From an uncultured Lachnospiraceae bacterium (GTDB lineage: Bacteria > Bacillota > Clostridia > Lachnospirales > Lachnospiraceae): a stretch of 64,000 bases of DNA. The notes under the pieces are model-generated. The model was not told the origin of the DNA. It saw only the letters and a program-made list of their open reading frames with translations, and searched no databases. The stretch covers positions 6,376 to 70,375 of the forward strand of contig CAJUDZ010000018.1 in the NCBI GenBank assembly GCA_910584965.1, in the 5' to 3' direction. The position numbers and the translations under genes are program-made. Below, piece by piece: positions 35,010-43,345 of this stretch. Every line of letters begins with the position of its first letter. Within the stretch, counting starts at the first letter, position 1.

Positions 35010-35444
35010 TTACAGATAATCCTTTAAATCTTTGCACAGTTCTTCTTCGATGGACGCGAGACGCCTGCAAATATCTTTGGATTTTTTATCTGCGTTCTGA
35101 TATTGGTTTAAATATTTATGAAGCGATTTGATGCCCATATTGCATCCGTCGGTCATGACATCCGCGATGGCGGAATCGCTGTCGTTCATGCCGATCTTCA
35201 TATTGGTTTTCAGCCAGGACATGCTCTTTGCCATCAGGCTTGGGTCTTTTTCTTCGCTGTTATGCCAGTTCAGCAGGGAATGAATTTCGTTTCCCAGCTT
35301 TTCATGATGAATTTTGCTCTCCGACAACAGGTTTTTCATGTTGGAATCCTGAACCCGTCCCAGCACCTCGTCAATGGAAGTGACGGCCATTTTCGTGCCG
35401 GAATCACATTCTTTGAGCAATGAAATGGTATCTTGGTTATCCAT
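35010..35444 (-). CDS. Helical-bundle protein, DUF2383/ferritin-like
   Basis: A protein of 144 residues from ATG 35444 with GGAGG 7 bases upstream. It is almost entirely amphipathic helix: ISLLKECDSGTKMAVTSIDEVLG, then HHEKLGNEIHSLLNW, IADVMTDGCNMGIKSLHKYLNQY and a final SIEEELCKDLKDYL, as in ferritin-like four-helix bundles of the DUF2383/DUF892 kind. Glu/His residues suitable for metal binding exist (HHEKLGNEIH), but a full di-iron set is not certain. Function unknown; stress-related roles are proposed for relatives. The gene lies between inverted half-copies of the dispersed repeat. Confidence 0.7.
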   Translation of the reverse strand: MDNQDTISLLKECDSGTKMAVTSIDEVLGRVQDSNMKNLLSESKIHHEKLGNEIHSLLNWHNSEEKDPSLMAKSMSWLKTNMKIGMNDSDSAIADVMTDGCNMGIKSLHKYLNQYQNADKKSKDICRRLASIEEELCKDLKDYL

Positions 35445-35486
35445 ATTGTTTCCTCCGTTTCCGGGGCGGCGGTCCGCCCCTGCAAA

Positions 35487-35521
35487 GCTCCTGTACATAC
35501 CCCCCTTGTTCACTGAGGGTA
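35487..35521. repeat. Dispersed repeat, right flank of the helical-bundle gene
   Basis: GCTCCTGTACATACC (35487-35501) is identical to 43416-43430. It is followed by CCCCTTGTTCACTGAGGGTA (35502-35521), identical to the right arm of the repeat at 3187-3206. Confidence 0.75.
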
Positions 35522-35739
35522 GTGTTTGTTTATATCGTGTTATGATCAATATGATCAACTCGTAATAATCAAATCATAATGATCAACTCATATGATTCAT
35601 ATGAGCTTAAATTGAGTTTAAATGTTTGGGTTCGGATTTAATATTGCCGGATCGTTTCAATAATATGACAAAAACGCAACAGTGGAATATACTGACAGTT
35701 AAAATTTTTAAAATCCAGATTTTGGAAAGGAATGCGGGG

Positions 35740-36612
35740 ATGCACTTTGTCAATGCGAAAGGAATTTTATCATCGGGAAACGGCATGAATCTGTATCGGG
35801 GATGCACGCATGGCTGTATTTACTGTGACAGCCGCAGTACGTGTTATCAGATTACCCATGATTTCGAGGATATAGAAGTCAAGCAGAATGCGCCGGAGCT
35901 GCTCGAAAAGGCGCTGCGTTCCAAGCGGAAGCGGTGTATGATCGGAACGGGAGCAATGTGCGATCCCTATATGCAGTGCGAGGAACAGCTTGAGCTGACG
36001 AGGCGGTGCCTGGAGCTGATCGATGAATACGGATACGGGCTGGCGGTTCAGACCAAATCGGACCGCATTCTGCGCGATCTGGATTTATTACAGAGCATAA
36101 ACCGCAAGGCAAAATGTGTGGTACAAATGACGCTGACGACTTATGACGAGGCGCTGTGCCGGATTGTAGAGCCGAATGTCTGCACGACGAAGCGGCGTTT
36201 TGAAGTGCTGAAAATCATGCGGGAAAGCGGAATCCCTACGGTCGTCTGGCTGTCTCCGCTCCTCCCTTTTATTAATGATACGAGGGAAAATGCGGAGGGG
36301 ATTCTTGATTACTGCGTACAGGCGGGTGTATACGGCATTCTCTGTTTCGGTATCGGTCTGACGCTGCGGCAGGGAAACCGGGAATATTTTTATAAAAAAC
36401 TGGACAGACATTTCCCGGGCCTGCACGAAAAATATCATAAAAAATATGGTTACGCTTATGAAATAGCAAGCGACAATCATACGGAACTGATGGCAATGCT
36501 GCGGGAACGGTGCCGGAAACAGCAGATTGTATTTGATGTAAACGCGTTATTTTCTTATTTCCATGAGTTCCCGGAAAATAAGGGGTACGAACAGCTGACT
36601 CTCTTTTCCTGA
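35740..36612 (+). CDS. Radical SAM protein, SPL/Rv2578c-like
   Basis: A protein of 290 residues from ATG 35740, with AAAGGA 8 bases upstream. The 4Fe-4S motif is CTHGCIYC (about 22-29, CX3CX2C) in MNLYRGCTHGCIYCDSRS, as in the spore photoproduct lyase-like group of radical SAM enzymes. Further family features are the Cys pair near MIGTGAMCDPYMQCE, and LAVQTKSDRILRDLDLL. Many genomes carry one such protein; its substrate is not established. The AT-rich upstream region has many TGATCAA/ATGAT repeats but no clear promoter. Confidence 0.88.
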   Translation: MHFVNAKGILSSGNGMNLYRGCTHGCIYCDSRSTCYQITHDFEDIEVKQNAPELLEKALRSKRKRCMIGTGAMCDPYMQCEEQLELTRRCLELIDEYGYGLAVQTKSDRILRDLDLLQSINRKAKCVVQMTLTTYDEALCRIVEPNVCTTKRRFEVLKIMRESGIPTVVWLSPLLPFINDTRENAEGILDYCVQAGVYGILCFGIGLTLRQGNREYFYKKLDRHFPGLHEKYHKKYGYAYEIASDNHTELMAMLRERCRKQQIVFDVNALFSYFHEFPENKGYEQLTLFS

Positions 36613-36657
36613 CACATTTCTTCGCTTATCGGCCATAGACGCGGCAGCCGGAATGGG

Positions 36658-36665
36658 TGTATAAT
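36658..36665 (+). promoter_or_regulatory. Extended -10 element for the 36751-40892 operon
   Basis: TGTATAAT, about 85 bases before the first gene. The -35 region is weak. Confidence 0.45.
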
Positions 36666-36750
36666 CGGAAGCAGAAGATTTATTGCGAATGCCCGGCAAA
36701 AGGGTACGGGACACAGGAAAGATACAAACGGATAAAACGGGGGCGGTAAA

Positions 36751-37884
36751 TTGAAATTCTGGAAAACCCGGAAAGGAAACGGCAATCAAAAGTACATAAA
36801 GAAATTCATTTTTTCGGCGGCAGTATTCCTTTGTTCGTTTCTGCTGTGTGCCCGGACGGCGCTGGCTTCGGACGGCGCGGGCCCGGATGAGGATGCGAAA
36901 GTTCTCGAACAGTACCGGGAATATCAGGGGCGGCTGGAGGCCATAGAACACAGAGCGGAAATCGGGGAAAATGGTTTTGAAGTGGTGGAAAACCAGATTT
37001 TTCCGATAGAAATTGAGGGATATGGAGAGGTGTCCCTTGTGCCCGCATTTGAGGAATCCTATCACCGCCTTGCGTTGTTTTTCGTAACGGAGGACGGACA
37101 GGTTATTTATAAGACCGATCAGCTGGAGACGAATCATCGTGTGCTTGGGAAGATGGAACAGCCGGACTGCAGTATTGCGGCGGTGTCTTTCCGGGATCTC
37201 AACAGGGACGGACGTATGGATATTATTTTGATTACGGCCTGTGCCGGTGAAAACGGTTCCGACGAATATAAGGTGGGCGACGTCCTTTTCCAGAGCAAAA
37301 AACAGGCGGGCTTTTACCGGGATTACCGGATTGCGGATAAAATTAACCGGTATGGAATGAACAAAAGTGCGGAAGTGATTACCGCGTTTGTCAGAGACGG
37401 CTGTTCGACGGAATTTCTGTATACGGCGACGACTTTAAAGGAACTGCTTGCGGAGGGGCTGCAGATTATTCCGGAACAGTGCAATTACAGGACGTTCGGA
37501 AAGCTGGGGAAATTACAGGTTGTGCCGGGAACATACCGCATTTCCAATTATGATGTTTTCATGGTCTATCTTGTCAGCGAACAGGGCGATATTCTGTTCA
37601 GTTTACAGCCGATGGGGGATTATGATAATCTGTATGCGTTAAAAGGAATTAACTGCCGGGATATAGACGGGGACGGGCTCAAAGATATCGTCATACTGGC
37701 GCGGTACAGTTATGAGGGTGAGGAAGGGCAGCTCGTTGTGGAGAGTGATTACTCCATTTATTACCAGCGGACGGGAGGTTTTTCGCTGGACACGGAAATA
37801 AAGGACGCTTACCGGTGCAGCGATGAAGACACGATGGAAATACTTGTTGAAGAAGCGAGAAAGTACTGGGGCTGGCAGGCGTGA
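36751..37884 (+). CDS. Secreted/anchored protein with calcium-loop (FG-GAP/VCBS-like) repeats
   Basis: A protein of 377 residues with a TTG start preceded by GGGGCGG. The N-terminus is a signal peptide or anchor (basic stretch, hydrophobic core about 18-35, possible cleavage after ALA). Two Asp-rich loops of the DxNxDGxxD type, DLNRDGRMDI (about 150) and DIDGDGLKDI (about 305), sit in repeats typical of beta-propeller VCBS/FG-GAP modules. No enzyme motif is seen. It is first in an apparent operon with a response regulator, kinase and membrane protein, so it may be an accessory sensor for them (inference). Confidence 0.75.
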   Translation: MKFWKTRKGNGNQKYIKKFIFSAAVFLCSFLLCARTALASDGAGPDEDAKVLEQYREYQGRLEAIEHRAEIGENGFEVVENQIFPIEIEGYGEVSLVPAFEESYHRLALFFVTEDGQVIYKTDQLETNHRVLGKMEQPDCSIAAVSFRDLNRDGRMDIILITACAGENGSDEYKVGDVLFQSKKQAGFYRDYRIADKINRYGMNKSAEVITAFVRDGCSTEFLYTATTLKELLAEGLQIIPEQCNYRTFGKLGKLQVVPGTYRISNYDVFMVYLVSEQGDILFSLQPMGDYDNLYALKGINCRDIDGDGLKDIVILARYSYEGEEGQLVVESDYSIYYQRTGGFSLDTEIKDAYRCSDEDTMEILVEEARKYWGWQA

Positions 37885-37945
37885 TAAGAATTTCGAAAGA
37901 CCCGCACAGGAGAGCGTTTTGTCAGGAGCAGGCTGAGAGAAAGGC

Positions 37946-38614
37946 ATGGATATTGGAATGATTAAAATACTGATAGTGGATGATGAAAAACCGATTTGTG
38001 ATTTGATTGATCTGAATTTGTCGTCGGCCGGGTATCATTGTGATTCGGTTCAGGACGGGCTGACGGCGATCGAAAAGATCGAACAGGATACTTATGACCT
38101 GATTTTGCTGGATATCATGCTGCCGGGGGCCGACGGCTACGACGTTATGGAATATATCAGGCCGCTCGGCGTTCCCGTTATTTTTATTACGGCGAAACAT
38201 GAGGTGAAGGACCGGGTAAAAGGGCTGAAGCTGGGCGCCGACGATTATCTGGTGAAACCGTTCGACGTGGTGGAGCTGGTTGCCCGTGTGGAAGCGGTGC
38301 TGCGCCGCTATAATAAGACGGAGCAGCGGCTGACGGCCGGCGATGTGATTGTGGACGTGGAAGCGCGGAGGGTAACGAAGGCGGGCCGCCCTGTGGAACT
38401 GACGAATAAGGAATTCGGACTTCTGGTTCTTTTTATACGGAATAAAAATGTGGCGCTTTTTCGGGAAACTTTATACGAAAAGGTATGGGAAGAGGAGTAT
38501 TACGGCGACAGCCGTACGCTTGACCTGCATGTACAGCGCCTCAGAAGGAAACTTGGCTGGGAGAACAGTCTGGTTGCGGTTTATAAGGTCGGTTACCGTT
38601 TGGAAATCGTGTGA
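37946..38614 (+). CDS. OmpR-family response regulator
   Basis: A protein of 222 residues (an alternative ATG at 37958 would remove four residues). The receiver domain has VDDEK, the phosphoacceptor Asp in LILLDIMLPGADGYDV (about 55) and Lys in YLVKPFDVVEL. The C-terminal winged helix (about 130-222) has LTNKEFGLLVLFIRNKN and DLHVQRLRRKLGW. OmpR/PhoB-type proteins bind DNA as head-to-tail dimers on direct repeats spaced 11 bp, which is exactly the structure of the arrays at 40890 and 44084. It overlaps the kinase gene by four bases. Confidence 0.95.
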   Translation: MDIGMIKILIVDDEKPICDLIDLNLSSAGYHCDSVQDGLTAIEKIEQDTYDLILLDIMLPGADGYDVMEYIRPLGVPVIFITAKHEVKDRVKGLKLGADDYLVKPFDVVELVARVEAVLRRYNKTEQRLTAGDVIVDVEARRVTKAGRPVELTNKEFGLLVLFIRNKNVALFRETLYEKVWEEEYYGDSRTLDLHVQRLRRKLGWENSLVAVYKVGYRLEIV

Positions 38615-40065
38615 AAAGGTTTTCTGAGGTGTCTGAGAAAGAAAGGTCATCTGTGATGAAATTTTCATTGAAAATTCTGCTGTGGACGATTATCGTCATG
38701 GCGCTGGCGCTGGGATTCAGCGGTTTCTATTTCGTGAATTATGTGTTTGAGACATCCCTGGAACGGGAAGTCGGACAGGCAATGGATGAGAGCAGTATTC
38801 TCGGCTTTGCATTTGAAACGGCGGCTTTGAGCGTTCCGGCGAAATATAGTGTGCTCCCGAATAATACGGTGGAAGAGATTGCGTCCAATCTGGAAAGGGG
38901 CGGACAGAGCGACGGCCGTCTGCTGCGTATTTCGGATGAGGAAAAAAATGTGCTCTATACGAGCGACGGCTTCGGCATGGATGACGAACTGCTGTTGCAG
39001 ACCGGGGAAAATATCAAGACATACCGCATTATTCAGGAAGAAGATAAATATTATGTGCATACCGGGACGACGGTAAATGCGCTGAACAGAATCCTTTATC
39101 TGGAAAACATGAAAGACGTATCGGAAGTGTTTACGGAACGGACGATGGGATTTTCCCTGTACCGCAAGGTGACGCTGGTCATGCTGTTTGCCGGCATGCT
39201 GATTATGCAGATTATTTCTTCCCTTTTGACGAAGCCTGTACGGCTTCTGACGGAAGCGACTAAAAGAATGGCGGCCGGCGATTATGCTTACCGGGCGAAA
39301 CAGATCAGCCAGGACGAGCTCGGACAGCTGACAAAGGATTTTAACAGCATGGCAGGGGCTCTTGAGCAGAACATCGAAAAGCTGGAGGAAGAAATCGAGG
39401 CAAAAGAAGAATTTATGGGCGCTTTTGCCCATGAACTGAAAACGCCGCTGACAGCGATTATCGGTTATGCGGACATGCTCAGATCCCATAAACTGGATGA
39501 AGAAAAAAGCATCATGTCGGCCAATTATATTTATACGGAAGGAAAACGGCTGGAGGCGATGTCGCTGCGTCTGCTGGATATTATTGTGGCCGGAAAAGAG
39601 GAAGCGGAGCTGCAGGAAGTCCCTGTGGAACCTGTCTTTGATTATCTGGAAGATATGTTCACGGGGAGCCGGAACATGGAATTTCATTTTGCGCATGAGT
39701 CGGGAACGGTGCTTGCGGAAGTGAATCTCATTAAGACGGTGTTGGTAAATCTGGTCGATAATGCCTGCAAAGCATCGGAGGAAGGCGGACTCATCGAAAT
39801 AAGCGGAAGGGCGCTGGAAAACGGATACTGTTTTGCGGTCAGGGATTACGGAATCGGCATTCCGGAGGCGGAGCTGCACAAGATCACGAAAGCTTTTTAT
39901 ATGGTTGACAAGTCCCGTGCAAGAAGTAAGAACGGCGCCGGGCTCGGACTCGCGCTCTGCGTGGAGATATTGAAAATCCATCACAGCGGACTGAAAATAG
40001 AAAGCGAAGCGGGTGAAGGCTCATGCTTTAGCTTCGTGCTGGAGAAAGGCGGTGATCGGGGATGA
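38611..40065 (+). CDS. Sensor histidine kinase
   Basis: A protein of 484 residues from GTG 38611, overlapping the regulator stop codon; ATG 38656 (MKFSLKILLW) with AAAGG upstream is an alternative. Membrane helices lie at about 20-42 and 183-205, with an extracellular sensor of about 140 residues between them. HAMP, a coiled coil and a HisKA domain with FAHELKTPLTAIIGYADML follow, then the ATPase domain with NLVDNACKASEEG, DYGIGIP and GAGLGLAL. It phosphorylates the preceding regulator. The extracellular domain is not one I recognise. Confidence 0.94.
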   Translation: MKRFSEVSEKERSSVMKFSLKILLWTIIVMALALGFSGFYFVNYVFETSLEREVGQAMDESSILGFAFETAALSVPAKYSVLPNNTVEEIASNLERGGQSDGRLLRISDEEKNVLYTSDGFGMDDELLLQTGENIKTYRIIQEEDKYYVHTGTTVNALNRILYLENMKDVSEVFTERTMGFSLYRKVTLVMLFAGMLIMQIISSLLTKPVRLLTEATKRMAAGDYAYRAKQISQDELGQLTKDFNSMAGALEQNIEKLEEEIEAKEEFMGAFAHELKTPLTAIIGYADMLRSHKLDEEKSIMSANYIYTEGKRLEAMSLRLLDIIVAGKEEAELQEVPVEPVFDYLEDMFTGSRNMEFHFAHESGTVLAEVNLIKTVLVNLVDNACKASEEGGLIEISGRALENGYCFAVRDYGIGIPEAELHKITKAFYMVDKSRARSKNGAGLGLALCVEILKIHHSGLKIESEAGEGSCFSFVLEKGGDRG

Positions 40066-40892
40066 AATATAAACTGAAAATTGCGGTGTTCATCCTGTTT
40101 GCGGTTTTTTCCATGGCGCTGTCCATCTGGGGGCCGGAAACGCTGGCCAGATATCAGGACAGGGGGCTTTTAAACGAGATACACGCGGAGACGGTGGAAG
40201 AGGCGGGCGTGGGCTACCGCTATAAACTGAATATCAATGAAAAGCTATATATTCTCTCACGCTGCCTGAGCAGCCAGACGATCCCGGAAAGCGAACAGAA
40301 CGCGCTGGCACATCGGACGGAGGCAGAGAACACATATCAGGATATGGAAGGCTCTTATGCCTTTATTGCAAATTACCGGAGCCCGTCGGATGAAGAAATT
40401 ACCAACGAGCAGATTTATGAGACTTGTAATCAGGCGCTGGCCGTTCTGAAAGAAGCCGGGATTCTTCCGGAAGAAGTAAAAGACGTGATGCCCGCTTCTT
40501 ATGAAGCGACGCTTTATTCCGCAATCGATGTGCTGGAACCGCGCAATAACATTGCGGTCTGGAAACTGAGTCTGTCAAACAGCCAGAAAAATGCCAACAA
40601 GGAAAATCGACTGATGGACGCTTATATCGGCGCCGAGGATGGGAAACTTTATGAATTTTATGTGCGTACTCCGCTCGTGTGGGAAGAAATCGATGCGGAC
40701 GCCGTCGTGGAGGGCTGGAGCAGCTATATGGGGCTTGGCAGTCCCGAACCTTACGAGTCGGAGAATCCGCTGCTGGAAACGACGCCTTATTTTAAAAAAT
40801 ATGTTTTTCCGGGAATGGGCGATGCGAAAACGGTCGTTACGGTTGGCTTCTACGAAGGCATCAACGAGCTTTTTTTAAAGATCGAGAAATGA
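40062..40892 (+). CDS. Membrane-anchored extracytoplasmic protein of unknown function
   Basis: A protein of 276 residues that starts four bases inside the kinase gene (ATGA overlap). The N-terminal helix (about 5-25, IAVFILFAVFSMALSIWG) anchors or exports it. The remainder is a soluble alpha/beta domain with no motif I recognise, including a beta-rich end (KLYEFYVRTPLVWEE, AKTVVTVGFYEGINELFLKIEK). Coupling to the kinase suggests an accessory to signalling. Its stop codon is part of the first unit of the 11-bp repeat array. Confidence 0.8.
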   Translation: MKYKLKIAVFILFAVFSMALSIWGPETLARYQDRGLLNEIHAETVEEAGVGYRYKLNINEKLYILSRCLSSQTIPESEQNALAHRTEAENTYQDMEGSYAFIANYRSPSDEEITNEQIYETCNQALAVLKEAGILPEEVKDVMPASYEATLYSAIDVLEPRNNIAVWKLSLSNSQKNANKENRLMDAYIGAEDGKLYEFYVRTPLVWEEIDADAVVEGWSSYMGLGSPEPYESENPLLETTPYFKKYVFPGMGDAKTVVTVGFYEGINELFLKIEK

Positions 40893-40952
40893 TGCAAAAA
40901 TGATGCAAATATGATGTGACTTTGATGCAGAAATGATGATAATATGATGCAG
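40890..40952 (+). promoter_or_regulatory. Array of six 11-bp direct repeats (probable response regulator sites)
   Basis: GATG begins at 40891, 40902, 40913, 40924, 40935 and 40946, exactly 11 bp apart, each preceded by T; consensus TGATGCAAAAA. A possible -10 (TATTCT, 40961-40966) lies 15 bases after the start of the last GATG. The gene served would be the amidase-deacetylase at 41090. Confidence 0.85.
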
Positions 40953-40997
40953 CTCCTGTGTATTCTTATTGTATAAGATGCCACAGGAGTTTTTTTA
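40953..40997 (+). terminator. Intrinsic terminator of the 36751-40892 operon
   Basis: CTCCTGTG (40953-40960) pairs with CACAGGAG (40982-40989), a 21-base loop, then eight T. It overlaps the region where the repeat-driven promoter would start. Confidence 0.65.
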
Positions 40998-41089
40998 CTG
41001 TTGAAAAACTGCTGTTTCCGCAGCGGTCTTCAAAACGCGGGCTGCCGGGCCTGTGTCTTTTATTCTATGGGAAATGAAGGAGTGTAAGA

Positions 41090-42520
41090 ATGAGAAAGTA
41101 CGAAAGAGGAAGTTATCTGACCAGATATTATCATCAGTATCAGAGAAAAGAAAAAAAACGCAGATGCGTCAGACGGAGCGCGGCGGCAGCGCTGGCGGCC
41201 TGCCTGATCTGTCTGGCCGCGTTTACCATATATAAAATTCCGGCATGGGAAGTGCAGGCGGCGACGGATAAAGACGTCGTATATTGGCCGAAACATACCG
41301 ATATGGGGGCGGCGGCCGGCGGTCCGGCACAGATGGATATGAAACAGCTTCGGGCTGTGATCGAAGAAAATGCGATTCCGGTCATTTATGTGGACGCCGG
41401 ACATGGCGGCGAAGACGCAGGATGCGCCAAAGCCGGTGTGGAAGAAAAAACGATCAATCTGGAAATTGCCTTCAGAGTGCGTGACAAACTGGAAGCGCTC
41501 GGATATAAAGTGATTATGGCCAGGGATTCCGACGTCTATGTTTCCAAAGAAGAACGGGTGGAGCAGGCCAATGCCTCTCAGGCTGACATATATGTCAGTA
41601 TTCATCAAAACTCCACGGACGACGGCAGCGACGCAAGCGGCATGGAAGTATGGTATGACGGTTCCGATAAAACGCGCTCAAACGAAAAGCTGGCCCGGCT
41701 GATCAGACAGCAGACGGCCAGAAGCACGCAGGTTGTCGAACGGGAGCTGCGCGGCAATGCTGATTTTCATGTCACAGGGAATACGGATATGCCCTCCTGC
41801 CTGATCGAAACCGGATTTCTGACCAATACGGATGAGAGGAACAAACTCGTAACAGAGGAATATCAGGAGCAGATCGCCGCGGGCATCGTGCGGGGCATCG
41901 ACTATTATTTTCACCCGAAAACAATGTATCTGACATTCGATGACGGCCCGTCCGAAGAGAATACGGAAAAAATACTGGATATTTTAAAGGAAAGAGGTAT
42001 TCACGCCACCTTTTTTCTGGTAGGGGAAAATGTGGAACAGAATCCGGAGATCGCAAAGAGAATCGCGGCGGAAGGACATACGATCGGCATCCACAGCAAT
42101 ACCCATAACTATACGGAAATCTATGCGGATGCGGACAGCTTTATACAGGATTTTGAGGAGGCGCACCGAATCGTCTATGAGGTAACGGGAGTGGATGCAA
42201 AACTCTTTCGTTTTCCCGGAGGAAGCGTTAATGCTTATAATGCGGAAGTGAATGAGGACATTATAGAAAAAATGACGGAGCTCGGTTATATCTACTATGA
42301 CTGGAACGCCAGTCTGGAGGATGCCGCTCCCGAAACAAAGCCGGAAGAACTGGTTTCCAACGGCGTCTCTACCACGCAGGGGAGACAGAAGGTTGTTATG
42401 CTGGCACATGATGTCGTTTATAATACGGGCGTCTGCCTTGAAGAATTGCTGGACAGCCTGCCGGAATATGAGATGAAGGCTTTGAGCGAGGACGTGGAGC
42501 CGGTACATTTTGAAAGGTAA
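41090..42520 (+). CDS. Cell-wall amidase (Amidase_3) fused to polysaccharide deacetylase (NodB)
   Basis: A protein of 476 residues. A membrane helix lies at about 28-48 after a basic N-terminus, so the rest is outside. The N-acetylmuramoyl-L-alanine amidase domain (about 100-280) has zinc ligands in DAGHGGEDAG and VSIHQNS, an early Glu (EEKTINLEIA) and catalytic Glu in CLIETGFLTN. The NodB domain (about 283-465) has LTFDDGPS, the HSNTH metal motif, FRFPGGS, the YYDWNA Trp motif and LAHDV. All five deacetylase motifs are present. It could cut stem peptides and remove N-acetyl groups from the same wall. GAAGGAG precedes the start. It follows the first 11-bp array. Confidence 0.9.
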   Translation: MRKYERGSYLTRYYHQYQRKEKKRRCVRRSAAAALAACLICLAAFTIYKIPAWEVQAATDKDVVYWPKHTDMGAAAGGPAQMDMKQLRAVIEENAIPVIYVDAGHGGEDAGCAKAGVEEKTINLEIAFRVRDKLEALGYKVIMARDSDVYVSKEERVEQANASQADIYVSIHQNSTDDGSDASGMEVWYDGSDKTRSNEKLARLIRQQTARSTQVVERELRGNADFHVTGNTDMPSCLIETGFLTNTDERNKLVTEEYQEQIAAGIVRGIDYYFHPKTMYLTFDDGPSEENTEKILDILKERGIHATFFLVGENVEQNPEIAKRIAAEGHTIGIHSNTHNYTEIYADADSFIQDFEEAHRIVYEVTGVDAKLFRFPGGSVNAYNAEVNEDIIEKMTELGYIYYDWNASLEDAAPETKPEELVSNGVSTTQGRQKVVMLAHDVVYNTGVCLEELLDSLPEYEMKALSEDVEPVHFER

Positions 42521-42538
42521 TAAGTTTTTATGAAATGA

Positions 42539-42625
42539 ATGCCAGGGTAGTCTGTTTTAAATTGCCAAAGCTGTTCTAAAGCTCTATTTCAGCTTTGGCA
42601 ATTTAAAAACAGTCTGCTCTGGCAT
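42539..42625. repeat. Long inverted repeat covering the 3' end of the CPBP gene
   Basis: Arms of about 35 bases (42539-42573 and 42590-42625) match apart from a few bases, with a 16-base loop. The right arm encodes the last codons of the CPBP protease, so the left arm is an inverted copy of that gene end. It would also serve as a bidirectional terminator. Confidence 0.8.
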
Positions 42626-43345
42626 TTTCGGCAGTGTCTTTGTAAGGATTAAGGTGTAGGCGACGGTTATGAGTATCATAACGAGACCGTGAATCATCTG
42701 CTTTTCCGCTGTATATCCCGATTCGTTTGCAAAGCTGCTGAGCGTGTTGATAACAGAATGGGTAATGATGCAGGGGAGCAGACTTCCGCCGCGGTAAAAT
42801 ATCGTCACAAACAAGAATCCTACTGCAATCGCTAAGCAAATCTGATATAAATTATTTACCAGGTCCATGCCGCTGCCGTTGAATAAATTTATCAGATGCC
42901 CTATGCCAAAAGTTATGCTTGAGATCATAATTGCAGATTTTATATTATCTTTTGCGATCGCTTTAAACAGGAACCCTCTGAAAAGTAATTCTTCAATAAA
43001 ACCAACGCAAAGCATACAGGCCATATGGCAGACCATATCCGATAACGGATGATTGACGGCGGCGCCGTTCCAAAGGTTTCCTGTGGCTAAGATTATCAGC
43101 GGCACATAATAAAGGAATCTGCGGGCGGGCACAGAAGATTTACAGAGCCCGTACCGTTTTAACAGATCATTTTTCCGAATAAAGGCAAAAAGAATGATTG
43201 TCTGAAGGATACTAAAAACAGCACTTGCAGAGTATTTTATTCCGATTTTTTCATTCAGCGGATTTGCGAAAGACTGCAGGATGCAGTAAATCACAATCCA
43301 TACAATCGCAAAAGTCAGTTCGTTTTTTTCATATAACTTCTTCAT
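42584..43345 (-). CDS. CPBP-family intramembrane glutamic protease
   Basis: A protein of 253 residues with about seven or eight membrane helices. CPBP motifs are EELLFRGFLFKAI (about 118-130, the catalytic Glu-Glu-xxx-Arg), FGIGHLINLF and ITHSVINTL. These enzymes process lipidated or membrane proteins and act in bacteriocin immunity. The start follows GGAGG and immediately abuts the TetR stop codon upstream on the same strand, so the two are one operon. The gene's 3' end is duplicated in inverted form just downstream. Confidence 0.9.
   Translation of the reverse strand: MKKLYEKNELTFAIVWIVIYCILQSFANPLNEKIGIKYSASAVFSILQTIILFAFIRKNDLLKRYGLCKSSVPARRFLYYVPLIILATGNLWNGAAVNHPLSDMVCHMACMLCVGFIEELLFRGFLFKAIAKDNIKSAIMISSITFGIGHLINLFNGSGMDLVNNLYQICLAIAVGFLFVTIFYRGGSLLPCIITHSVINTLSSFANESGYTAEKQMIHGLVMILITVAYTLILTKTLPKMPEQTVFKLPKLK

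Noticed and set aside
40890..40952. 11-bp array as a CRISPR or simple microsatellite
   Set aside because: Units are too short for CRISPR. Non-core bases vary while the core and period are exact, which fits protein-binding sites rather than slippage.
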